From: Niveispirillum lacus
GTDB taxonomy: Bacteria > Pseudomonadota > Alphaproteobacteria > Azospirillales > Azospirillaceae
NCBI RefSeq assembly: GCF_002251795.1
Contig: NZ_NOXU01000027.1
Span: 1 to 49,342 of the forward strand
Reading direction: 5' to 3'
DNA: 49,342 bases
The notes beneath the pieces are model-generated. The model searched no databases, was not told the DNA's origin, and was given only the letters and a program-made list of their open reading frames with translations. Shown one piece after another: positions 8,433 to 16,077 of this stretch. The translations under genes were made by a program, and so were the position numbers. Each line of letters begins with the position of its first letter. Position 1 is the stretch's first letter.

Positions 8433-8467
8433 CGGACACGGCGCCGCCGCAGAGAGGGAAACAGGTG

Positions 8468-9223
8468 ATGAGCGACACGCCGACCCCGGAACAGGAACCC
8501 GGACCGCAATCCCCGGCAGCCGAGGCCGCCCGACAGGACCCCCTGGCCGAAGCACAGGCGGCCCTGACCGCCCGCAAAGATGCGATATTGGTGGCAATGC
8601 TGCCCGACGTTGCCTTCGATGGCTGGACATCCACGACCCTGCGGCGGGGGGCGGAAGCAGCGGGCTTCCATCCGCAAGAAGCGCTGGCCAGTTTCCCAGG
8701 CGGCCCTGTGGAAGCGGTCTGCTGGTTCAGCACCTGGGCTGACCGGCAGATGCAAGCGGCGCTGGCCGACACCGATCTGACGGCCCTGAAGGTGCGGGAG
8801 CGGGTGACATTGGCAGTGCGCAAACGTCTGGAAATCCTGACCCCACATCGCGAGGCGGTGCGCCGCGCCAGTAGCCTGCTGGCCCTGCCGCAGAACGCGG
8901 CGCGTGGGCCGCAATTGGTCTATGCCACGGTCGATGCCGCCTGGCGCGCGGTGGGTGACAAATCCGTGGACTACAACTTCTATACCAAGCGATTGCTGCT
9001 GGCCGGTGTGGTAACCGCCACCACGCTGTACTGGCTGGATGACCGGTCGGATGAGTTGTCCGATAGCTGGGCCTTCCTGGATCGCCGCATCGCCAATGTG
9101 ATGAGTGTGGGCAAGGCTATCGGCCAGGTCACCGGGCGGGCGGACAAGGCCGCCGGTCTGCTGGCCCATCTGCCCTCCCCCGCGCGGTTCCTGCGTCGCC
9201 TGCGGGGGGCGAGCGCGGCCTGA
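8468..9223 (+). CDS. COQ9 family protein (ubiquinone biosynthesis accessory)
   Basis: This 251-residue protein has an acidic, proline-rich N-terminus followed by the COQ9 helical region. Recognisable parts are AMLPDVAFDGWTSTTLRRGA, a conserved VRERVTLAVRKRLEIL, and the core DKSVDYNFYTKRLLLAGVV with TTLYWLDDRS. COQ9 is a TetR-fold protein that binds lipids and presents quinone intermediates to the COQ7 hydroxylase. In bacteria the family is also called rpsU-divergently transcribed protein, and rpsU is indeed divergent 0.9 kb away. ATG 8468 has AGAGGGAAACAGGT upstream; the frame is open from 8429, which would overlap the end of def. It is probably co-transcribed with def. Confidence 0.85.
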   Translation: MSDTPTPEQEPGPQSPAAEAARQDPLAEAQAALTARKDAILVAMLPDVAFDGWTSTTLRRGAEAAGFHPQEALASFPGGPVEAVCWFSTWADRQMQAALADTDLTALKVRERVTLAVRKRLEILTPHREAVRRASSLLALPQNAARGPQLVYATVDAAWRAVGDKSVDYNFYTKRLLLAGVVTATTLYWLDDRSDELSDSWAFLDRRIANVMSVGKAIGQVTGRADKAAGLLAHLPSPARFLRRLRGASAA

Positions 9224-9341
9224 GATCAAGGTCAATCCACAGCCGTGATCGGCACGCCAGCCTGCCGGGCAGAACAAAGCTTGGCGTCAGTCCGGTATTC
9301 CAGGGAACCCTGGGCTGGCCCCACCATGCCAGCCTTCCATG

Positions 9342-9695
9342 TCAGGCCGCCACGATGGGGCGGGCGGCTTCGATCTGACTGTTCAGCAGATCGCGAATGG
9401 CCCGCCCACGGGGCGTCAACTGCACAACACGCAGGCGGGCATCCTGGGTCCAGGCGCGACGCTCCACCAAAGGCCCGGTCTCGCCCTCCGCCTCATCCAG
9501 ATCGCGGGACAGTTCATCCACCGCCCGGCTGATGGTGCAAGGCGCCTCGCCCATCAGATAGGACAGCTCCGCTTGGCTGATACCCTCATTCTCGCAGATG
9601 GTCAGCAAAGCCGCTGCGGTGCGCAGTGACATGCGGGGGTTGATTTTCAACAGCGCCTGGGTGATGGCCAGCGCCGTACTGGGGTAACGCTGCAT
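9342..9695 (-). CDS. MarR-like winged-helix regulator
   Basis: This is a 117-residue cytosolic protein. The order of elements fits a MarR-type winged helix: SLRTAAALLTICENEGISQA, a recognition helix region APCTISRAVDELSRDL, and a wing with RLRVVQLTPRGRAIRDLL. The LTPRGR motif is typical of MarR wings. At 117 residues it is shorter than the usual 140-150, mainly at the N-terminus, so dimerisation may differ. It lies 41 bases downstream of the orphan gene at 9737-10171 on the same strand, and the two probably share a transcript. The ligand is unknown. Confidence 0.75.
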   Translation of the reverse strand: MQRYPSTALAITQALLKINPRMSLRTAAALLTICENEGISQAELSYLMGEAPCTISRAVDELSRDLDEAEGETGPLVERRAWTQDARLRVVQLTPRGRAIRDLLNSQIEAARPIVAA

Positions 9696-9736
9696 CGGGT
9701 TTGTCCTGAATCGGGTTGATCAGTCACAGATGGCGG

Positions 9737-10171
9737 TCATGCCACGTCGGCATAGGGACGCAGGCGACCCGTGCGGGTGACCGGTGGGCGGTGGGCGGCA
9801 CTGGTTCCGGTCATCCCCCCCCGGCTGCGCAGTTCGCGCAGATCCAGGGTGCTGTCGGGGTAAAGCCGCTGCACTTCTTCCAGCAGTGTCATCAGACGCT
9901 TCTGGTGCTCACCCGCTTCGACAAAATTCTCTGTCTGAAACTCAATATTGATGCATGCCTTGAGGCGGAGTTTCCCGTCCTTCATCACGTTCACCATGGG
10001 TCGGCATCCGATACCAGCGGCAAGGGATGCAAGGATGTTTCGCGGTGCCAGCACACCGTTGCCGGACTGCATCGATCTGACCATGATGGAAAGATGATCA
10101 TTGCATGATTGAAAGCCGATCATTTGTGAACCGGCGGACAAAATGAGACCAACCCTTTGAAATTCAGTCAC
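9737..10171 (-). CDS. Unrecognised protein upstream of MarR-like gene
   Basis: I do not recognise this product. It is up to 144 residues, with a probable core GVLAPRNILASLAAGIGCRP, VNVMKDGKLRLKACINIEFQ and a helical stretch AGEHQKRLMTLLEEVQRLYP, and it ends in an arginine- and proline-rich tail. No signal peptide or membrane segment is evident. The start is uncertain: GTG 10171, ATG 10123, ATG 10084 and ATG 10072 are in frame and none has a convincing ribosome-binding site. If ATG 10072 is used, a 16-base motif (10083-10098) repeated at 10204-10219 would lie just upstream as a possible operator. Same strand as the MarR-like gene, 41 bases apart. Confidence 0.5.
   Translation of the reverse strand: MTEFQRVGLILSAGSQMIGFQSCNDHLSIMVRSMQSGNGVLAPRNILASLAAGIGCRPMVNVMKDGKLRLKACINIEFQTENFVEAGEHQKRLMTLLEEVQRLYPDSTLDLRELRSRGGMTGTSAAHRPPVTRTGRLRPYADVA
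10083..10098. repeat. Direct repeat copy A (ATGATGGAAAGATGAT)
   Basis: This 16-base motif recurs with one mismatch at 10204-10219. The two copies flank the 5' end of the orphan gene and could be binding sites for the MarR-like regulator. That role is an inference from position only. Confidence 0.4.
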
Positions 10172-10203
10172 ATGACGGCCGATACATCAGGAGGGCCGGA
10201 CAG

Positions 10204-10219
10204 ATGATGGAAAAATGAT
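10204..10219. repeat. Direct repeat copy B (ATGATGGAAAAATGAT)
   Basis: This is the second copy of the motif at 10083-10098 (15 of 16 bases identical, same orientation). It lies in the short gap between the orphan gene and the end of the CadC-like regulator. Confidence 0.4.
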
Positions 10220-10252
10220 GGGACGCCAGCGCGCCCCGGATGAAGGCCCCGT

Positions 10253-12448
10253 CTATTCGGGTTTGACAGGGTTCAGCAGCACCAGATCGGCCTCCTGCCC
10301 GACCAGTTCGGTCATGAAGACCGACCCGGTTTCGCAGTCGGCGGAAATCTGGCCACGCGCTTCCGTGCGCTGGACCACACCCAATTGCCGTTCCGCACCT
10401 GTGCGCCGGTCAACGGCCACCACCTCTGCGGAGGGCAGGTTCATGCGGGCGGCGTAGATCATGGTGGGGCAGACCACGATATTGCCCTGTCGCAGGGCTG
10501 CCGGCAACTCCAGGGTTCCGCTCCCCCCCGTCCCGTCCAGGGCTGTCCATGTCAGGTGCCGGGTGCCGGTATTGCCAACAAGCAGCAGAGTACGGTCGGC
10601 TGAGATATCCAGAAAATTACGGTTTTCTTCGATCTTGATGGGCGGTGTGACCGCAGTGGGATCGACGGACCAGATGTCCCAGGTCTTCTCCCCCCGGATC
10701 GCCAGCCGGATGGCACCATCAGGCATCCAAACGGGGGCTGTCTTGAAATGACCATCATGGGTCAGGCGTGTCAGCGCCTCATCCGCAATGGTGACGCGGT
10801 AAAGATCGCTGAGCATGCCGACCTCGGCAACGAACAGAAGGCTGCGGCCGTCGGGAGACCAACGCAGGGCGAACATTCTGGCGCCCGGCAGCGTGGTCAG
10901 CGGCCGGGGCGGCCGGTCCTTTTCGGCCAGCCAGACCTGCGGTTCCCCGGTCCGGTCGCTGACAAAGGCCATCGCATTGCCATCAGGGGATAAGTGCGGC
11001 TCCGACTCGTTGGCACCGGAGCCCTGCAGCGTGCGCCGTTGGCTGTCAGCCATGATCTCTACAATGTCGGCATGGCCGCGATAGATTTCCATCGCCATGT
11101 TGCCCTGGGCCCGTGCCACCGACAGGCGGCCCATCTGGCCGATGCCGGGCATCACCTGCTGCCAGCGCCCCGTCGCAATGTCCACATACCAGAGACCCCG
11201 GCGTTGCCGGCTGGCATTGGTCAGGTAAAGGCCACGACCATCGACAGACCAGTCGAAATTGACCGTGCTGCTGTCCACCGGCAACTGGGTCAGTTCGCGC
11301 CCGCTGCGCACATCCATCACCATGATCGACAGACGCCCCTCCGGCCAGGCGCGGGCAAAGGCCAGCCGCGTGCCGTCGGGTGAATAGGCGGGTAGCCAAT
11401 CATCGGCATTACCCCCAGGCGGCACAGGCAACAAGGCCGTCGCCGTTCCGTCCAGCGGCAGCAGCATCAGGCGCGACATCTTCACCGTGGTATCGGGAAG
11501 GGCCGTAACCACCAGGGCCTTGCCATCGGGTTGCCAGGCCAGATCAGGCAGCATGTCGCCCAAACAGGGGCCGACACGCCGTTCCTTGCCCACCGGGACG
11601 GCGATGACATAGATGGCGCAGTTCCAGTCACGGTCACTGCGCACAAAGGCGATGCTGTCGCCCCTGGGCGACCAGACAGGGACACGATCATGGTCATCCG
11701 TATTGGTCAGTGATACCGACCGGCCATTGGGTCCGGTGCCGCGCAGGATGATGTCGAAATCATCAAAGGAGTTGCGGGCAGCATAAGCCGCCATCTCCCC
11801 ATCCGGAGACAGCGCCGGAAACAGGTCCATGCCCGGTTCCAGGGTCAAAGGCAGCACATCGAAGACCGGCAGGGCCGGCACCGGTCCCGGCCGGGTGCCC
11901 CACCAAAAGGCACCACCACCCAGCACCACCAGCAGTAAGACCAGCGCCGCTGCCAACAGGGCACGCAGATGCTTCACATCCGCTCCCAGAGGTGAGGGCG
12001 ATGGCAACGGGGGGGCCGCCGGAAGGGGCATGTCGGCGGTTATCGTCGTGGTCGCCGCCGCCGGCGGCGGCCCCTCCCCTCCCTCTAGCGGCGGGGAACC
12101 GGTATTGGCCTCGTCCACGAACAGGGCGTAGCCGAATTTCGGAATGGTTTCCACGCGCAAGCGGGTGCTGCCCACATCGCGCAGAGCCCGGCGCAATTGA
12201 AAAATGCAGCGGTTGAGACTGTCTTCGGCCACGAAGACCCCGCCCCAGCAATGGTGCAGCAGGGTGTCGCGAGAAACGGATTGGCCCTGATGGCGGACGA
12301 GCAGGACCAGGACCTGCATGATCCGTGGCTCAACACGGCGTTGATGATCGCCGATGGCAATACGGTTCAACGACGGGCTGACCATGATGTCGCCCACAAC
12401 CATGTCCTGGTCGGGATTGAAGTCAAACCCAGAGGCCAAATGGTTCAT
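10253..12448 (-). CDS. Membrane-bound CadC-type regulator with TolB-like propeller
   Basis: This is a 731-residue one-component regulator. Residues 15-112 form an OmpR/CadC-type winged helix (RRVEPRIMQVLVLLVRHQGQ, SVSRDTLLHHCWGGVFVAED, then TIPKFGYALFVDE). A proline-rich linker precedes one membrane helix at about 161-183 (LRALLAAALVLLLVVLGGGA). The periplasmic remainder is a six- or seven-bladed TolB/WD40-like propeller with repeated SPDG...AF units, for example SPDGEMAAYAARN, SPDGTRLAFARAW, SPDGNAMAFVSDR and SPDGRSLLFVAEV. The layout implies that a periplasmic signal is passed across the membrane to DNA. ATG 12448 precedes the conserved part. It lies 248 bases downstream of a TonB-dependent receptor on the same strand and may control it; the target is inferred. 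Confidence 0.85.
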   Translation of the reverse strand: MNHLASGFDFNPDQDMVVGDIMVSPSLNRIAIGDHQRRVEPRIMQVLVLLVRHQGQSVSRDTLLHHCWGGVFVAEDSLNRCIFQLRRALRDVGSTRLRVETIPKFGYALFVDEANTGSPPLEGGEGPPPAAATTTITADMPLPAAPPLPSPSPLGADVKHLRALLAAALVLLLVVLGGGAFWWGTRPGPVPALPVFDVLPLTLEPGMDLFPALSPDGEMAAYAARNSFDDFDIILRGTGPNGRSVSLTNTDDHDRVPVWSPRGDSIAFVRSDRDWNCAIYVIAVPVGKERRVGPCLGDMLPDLAWQPDGKALVVTALPDTTVKMSRLMLLPLDGTATALLPVPPGGNADDWLPAYSPDGTRLAFARAWPEGRLSIMVMDVRSGRELTQLPVDSSTVNFDWSVDGRGLYLTNASRQRRGLWYVDIATGRWQQVMPGIGQMGRLSVARAQGNMAMEIYRGHADIVEIMADSQRRTLQGSGANESEPHLSPDGNAMAFVSDRTGEPQVWLAEKDRPPRPLTTLPGARMFALRWSPDGRSLLFVAEVGMLSDLYRVTIADEALTRLTHDGHFKTAPVWMPDGAIRLAIRGEKTWDIWSVDPTAVTPPIKIEENRNFLDISADRTLLLVGNTGTRHLTWTALDGTGGSGTLELPAALRQGNIVVCPTMIYAARMNLPSAEVVAVDRRTGAERQLGVVQRTEARGQISADCETGSVFMTELVGQEADLVLLNPVKPE

Positions 12449-12696
12449 TCCGTATCCCACACTCAGGCCAAGACAGCACCGTACGCTGGCCTTGGTAGCC
12501 AAGACCCGTCGTCACGATCAACCGTTTCAGCCGCCCCATCGGCCACCTGTGAACCATACTAGCCGAAAAATCCGCAGCCCGGCCAGCCCCGCAATGGGAC
12601 CGACCGGGCCACGAACCCGTTGAATGTGCCCATAACCGGGCAGGTATCCATTCGGACACCCGCCGGGAAACAGGGCGCTAAAACGCAACGTCAGGA

Positions 12697-15600
12697 TCAG
12701 AAGCGGACATTCACCCCGACCGAGAACACCCGGCCCAGCGGGTCATACATGCTGGGGAAGGTGTTGCCCGAATTGGCGGAGGTCGCGCCAGCCTCGTTGC
12801 CGACAACCGGCGGGTCCTTTTCAAACAGGTTGGTCACACCGGCGCTGAGACGCACCTGCTCGAACAACTGATAAGAACCCTGGATGTCGATGTAGTTGTA
12901 GGCCTTGATCTTCTCAAACCGGTCGAAGGTCGTGGGCTTCTGGCGCTCCTCGATCTCCACCCCACCCAGGTGACGCCAAGTATAGCCGACAGTGACATCG
13001 CCGATGTTCCAGTTCATCCGCTGGACCCAGCGGACTTCCGGCAGCGGGCTGCCGACACCACCGGCCCCGACAGCACCGGGGCAGCTTGTGCCGAAGCGGC
13101 CCACGCAGTCCAGCACCGGTGTCTGATCGGACGACTGCGATTCCTGGGTCAGGTAGTAGTTGGCATTCAGGGCAAAGACCAGGGTGCCCATATCGCCGCC
13201 AACACCCAGATCTTCCAGGTCGACATTGAAGTTGACGCCCAGTTCCAGACCCTCTGCCTTCAGATAGTTCAGGTTGGTGGTAAAGGCCTGCAGACCGGCA
13301 CCCGGAAGGGTCAGCGTGCCACCGACACGGATGACCTTGGCGCACTGGGCAGCCTCACCGGCCACATAGCAACCGTCCAGGATTTCCTGGGGTGCGAAGG
13401 TGCCGATCACGTCCTTGATCTTGATGTTGTAATAGTCCAGCGAGATGAAGGCATTCTTGATCGCGCCCAGATCCGGGGTCAGGACGATACCCAGCGTGCT
13501 GGTATCGGCCACTTCCGGGGTCGGCAGGCGGTCAAGGTCGGTACCGGCGAAGACGTTGATCTGACCGGCAGCCAAGTCAACCACATTGCCCACCTGCGCG
13601 GCGGTCATGCCGGTGGAAATGCAGCGGGCCCGCAGCGTGGCATCCGTCCGCGCTGCCGGATTGCCGACCGAACACGGATCGACATTGGCGTTCTGCAAGG
13701 CGGCGACCTGCGGTGCGGCCAACTCTCCGACATTGGGGGCGCGGGCCGCGCGCTGCTGCGAGCCGCGCAGGCGGACACTGTCAACCGGGGTCCAGTTCAG
13801 GCCCAGCTTCCAGGTCTTGTTGACACCGGTCGGATCATAGTCGGCGTAACGATAGGCGGCTTCCAGATCCAGCGACTCGAGCATTTCCTTGCCGGCGACC
13901 AACGGCACGAGCACTTCGCCGAACACTTCCTGCACGTCAAAACCACCGGAGATCGGCCGCAGGTTGCCACCGGCACCGCCAAGGCAGGAGGCGGGTGCCA
14001 GTTTCCAGCATTCGTCGGGCGTCCGCTTACCCGTCTCTTTGCGGTATTCCGCACCGAAGCTGACAGCAACACTGTCATTGGCCCAGGGGCTCTGCAGCCC
14101 TTCGATCGGGCCGCTGACGGAGCCGGTGACGATGGTTTGGGCATAGTCCTGCTTGTCGATGGCCGAAGCCGACGCATAGGCCGCCATTTCCGGCGTGATC
14201 GACCCGAAACCGCCGAACAGGTTGATCGGGACGCAACCGCCCTGGCCCCCGCGACAGGTGGTGGTGCTGACGGCGTTCAGGGCATTACCGACATTGGTCA
14301 CGTTGGTATAGCCCTGGCTGAGGTTGGTGCGATGGCTTTCGCCATGCTGCACCGACACATCGTAGGACCAGCCTTCCAGGATTTCGCCCCGCAGACCCGT
14401 CAGGAACTGGAAGGCGCTGTTGTCGTAGGAGGTCGAACGGGGCCCCAGTTCCACCGTGCGCCGACTGATGGACAAGCGGATATCATCGGCCTGATCAACC
14501 ACGCCATTGCCATTGACGTCGCGCCAGTTCGGGAACGCCCCGGCGGTCAGCACGGTCCCGGCAGCCACACCGGCATTGGCGGTATTGATGATGGTCTGGC
14601 GGGCCGATGCATTCAAGAACGGGTTGGCCAGCGGCACAAAGAAGGTGGTGCCGAAAATACCAGATGGCGCCACCTGCTGGGTGTTCTTGGTGCTGGAGTA
14701 GGAGAAGCGGCCATAGGCCTCAACATGCTCATTGATCTCGTAATTGCCCGAGGCAAAGCCGCCAAAGCGCTCCAGCGGGGTCTGATAGTAATTGTAGGGG
14801 TTGAAATTGAAGACCGAGCAGTTGGCGCCAAGCGTACCATCATCGCGGAACTGGCCAAGGGCAGGACCGCCAGCAATGGTCACGCGGGTCGGCAAGGTGG
14901 TGGGAGAACCGCCCGCTGCCACCGAATTCGGACCACCGCAGCCCGCCGGGGCGGGATCAGGCACGCGGCCATCCAGGAAATTCTGGTAATTGGCACCGCT
15001 GGCGGTGGCAATACCCAACTGACCCAGGGGACGGGCACCCAATTGCACGCCCTTGCGCTCGGAATAATTGATGCCCAGCACGACATTACCGCGACCGTCC
15101 GCCAGGTTGGAGCCGACCGTGACATCGGCGGAATGGATATGCCCGTCGCCTTCGCCAGTGACGGAATAGTCGTAGTTGGCATCCACCCCTTCAAAATCAT
15201 CCTTCATGATGAAGTTGATGGCACCGGACATCGCGTCCGACCCGTAGACGGCGGATGCACCGCCGGTCACGATATCAACCCGCTGGATCAGAGCGGTGGG
15301 GATTGTGGAGACATCCACCAAGCCGTTGAAATTATACGGGGTGACACGCTTGCCATCCATCATTACCAGATTGCGCTGGGCACCCAGGCCGCGCAGATCG
15401 ACGGTGGAAGCGCCGGCCGTACCGTTATTGGTATTCTGGCCATCGCCCGGCACCGTGACCGGCAGCATGCGGAAAATCTTCTCGATTTCCGGCTGCTGCA
15501 TTGCGTCAATCTCGGCCGCACCGACCGAATAGACCGGGCTGGTGGAGGTGTCATTCGGGCGCGCAATACGCGAACCGGTCACCACGATTTCTTCAATCGT

Positions 15601-15705
15601 ATCCTGGGCCAGCGCCGGGCCCATCGGTGCCACCACGGCCGCCAGGGCCGCCCCCAGCAGCAGGCGGGAGCGGACGGACCCACGGGTGTTCTTGTCACGT
15701 GTCAT
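12697..15705 (-). CDS. Large TonB-dependent receptor
   Basis: This is a 1002-residue outer-membrane receptor. The signal peptide ends near GPALA-Q, and a TonB box follows (IEEIVVTGSRI). The plug contains VDLRGLGAQRNLVMMDGKR, RVDIVTGGASAVYGSDAMSG and AINFIMKDDFEGV, and the barrel ends in FSVGVNVRF. The size and the VVTGSRI...VDLRGLG...TLVLVDGRR-like plug place it in the long receptor group abundant in caulobacters, sphingomonads and Xanthomonas-like uptake systems. Cysteine pairs are seen in the extracellular regions (CRGGQGGC; CWKLAPASC). The ligand is unknown; peptides, sugars or siderophores are all possible. ATG 15705 has AAGGGGA upstream. A membrane-bound regulator follows on the same strand. 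Confidence 0.92.
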   Translation of the reverse strand: MTRDKNTRGSVRSRLLLGAALAAVVAPMGPALAQDTIEEIVVTGSRIARPNDTSTSPVYSVGAAEIDAMQQPEIEKIFRMLPVTVPGDGQNTNNGTAGASTVDLRGLGAQRNLVMMDGKRVTPYNFNGLVDVSTIPTALIQRVDIVTGGASAVYGSDAMSGAINFIMKDDFEGVDANYDYSVTGEGDGHIHSADVTVGSNLADGRGNVVLGINYSERKGVQLGARPLGQLGIATASGANYQNFLDGRVPDPAPAGCGGPNSVAAGGSPTTLPTRVTIAGGPALGQFRDDGTLGANCSVFNFNPYNYYQTPLERFGGFASGNYEINEHVEAYGRFSYSSTKNTQQVAPSGIFGTTFFVPLANPFLNASARQTIINTANAGVAAGTVLTAGAFPNWRDVNGNGVVDQADDIRLSISRRTVELGPRSTSYDNSAFQFLTGLRGEILEGWSYDVSVQHGESHRTNLSQGYTNVTNVGNALNAVSTTTCRGGQGGCVPINLFGGFGSITPEMAAYASASAIDKQDYAQTIVTGSVSGPIEGLQSPWANDSVAVSFGAEYRKETGKRTPDECWKLAPASCLGGAGGNLRPISGGFDVQEVFGEVLVPLVAGKEMLESLDLEAAYRYADYDPTGVNKTWKLGLNWTPVDSVRLRGSQQRAARAPNVGELAAPQVAALQNANVDPCSVGNPAARTDATLRARCISTGMTAAQVGNVVDLAAGQINVFAGTDLDRLPTPEVADTSTLGIVLTPDLGAIKNAFISLDYYNIKIKDVIGTFAPQEILDGCYVAGEAAQCAKVIRVGGTLTLPGAGLQAFTTNLNYLKAEGLELGVNFNVDLEDLGVGGDMGTLVFALNANYYLTQESQSSDQTPVLDCVGRFGTSCPGAVGAGGVGSPLPEVRWVQRMNWNIGDVTVGYTWRHLGGVEIEERQKPTTFDRFEKIKAYNYIDIQGSYQLFEQVRLSAGVTNLFEKDPPVVGNEAGATSANSGNTFPSMYDPLGRVFSVGVNVRF

Positions 15706-16077
15706 GGTTGCTGTATCCCCTTGTTCCAACAGGCTGCGCCTCTTTCAACGAAATGGCGGGCGCGCACTTAGCTACGTGTGCTCGGTAGCACCGGCGGAAC
15801 ACTCGTATAGGGTCTGCTCAGTCGCAATAGAGAATTGTAACAAACCTTATTCAATATTAAGGCCTGTGGCATTTACGACATGATTATTTTGGCTCTGCGA
15901 CTAATTTTACTTCTATTGTTGCTATATTTATTTAGTTTCATTTTTGCAATGAACGCCACGAACTCTGACCAGACCACCCAACGCCACTCTGCCGTCGATG
16001 GTGGATCGTATTAATAATGAGTTGCATTTGTATGTCTGGCGCTCTAGGGTCGCCGCGACTTCAATGAGGGGATAAAG
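15706..16077. other. Divergent promoter region between two TonB-dependent receptors
   Basis: This is a 372-base gap between receptor starts on opposite strands. From about 15826 to 15950 and again near 16005-16035 it is strongly AT-rich compared with the coding regions, as expected for a pair of divergent promoters. A possible Fur-type site at 16013-16031 is listed separately. I see no small open frame or RNA fold that I can support. Confidence 0.55.
16013..16031. promoter_or_regulatory. Possible Fur-type operator upstream of siderophore receptor
   Basis: AATAATGAGTTGCATTTGT matches the classic 19-bp Fur consensus at 11 of 19 positions by hand alignment, including the inverted AATGA...CATT core. 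It lies 47 bases upstream of the receptor ATG. This is weak evidence, made more interesting by the receptor type and the coupled PepSY gene. Confidence 0.3.

Noticed and set aside
12970-15771. A 933-codon open frame on the plus strand
   Set aside because: It is exactly antisense to the large TonB-dependent receptor, has histidine/glycine/arginine-rich low-quality sequence and no domain. It is a GC-rich shadow frame.
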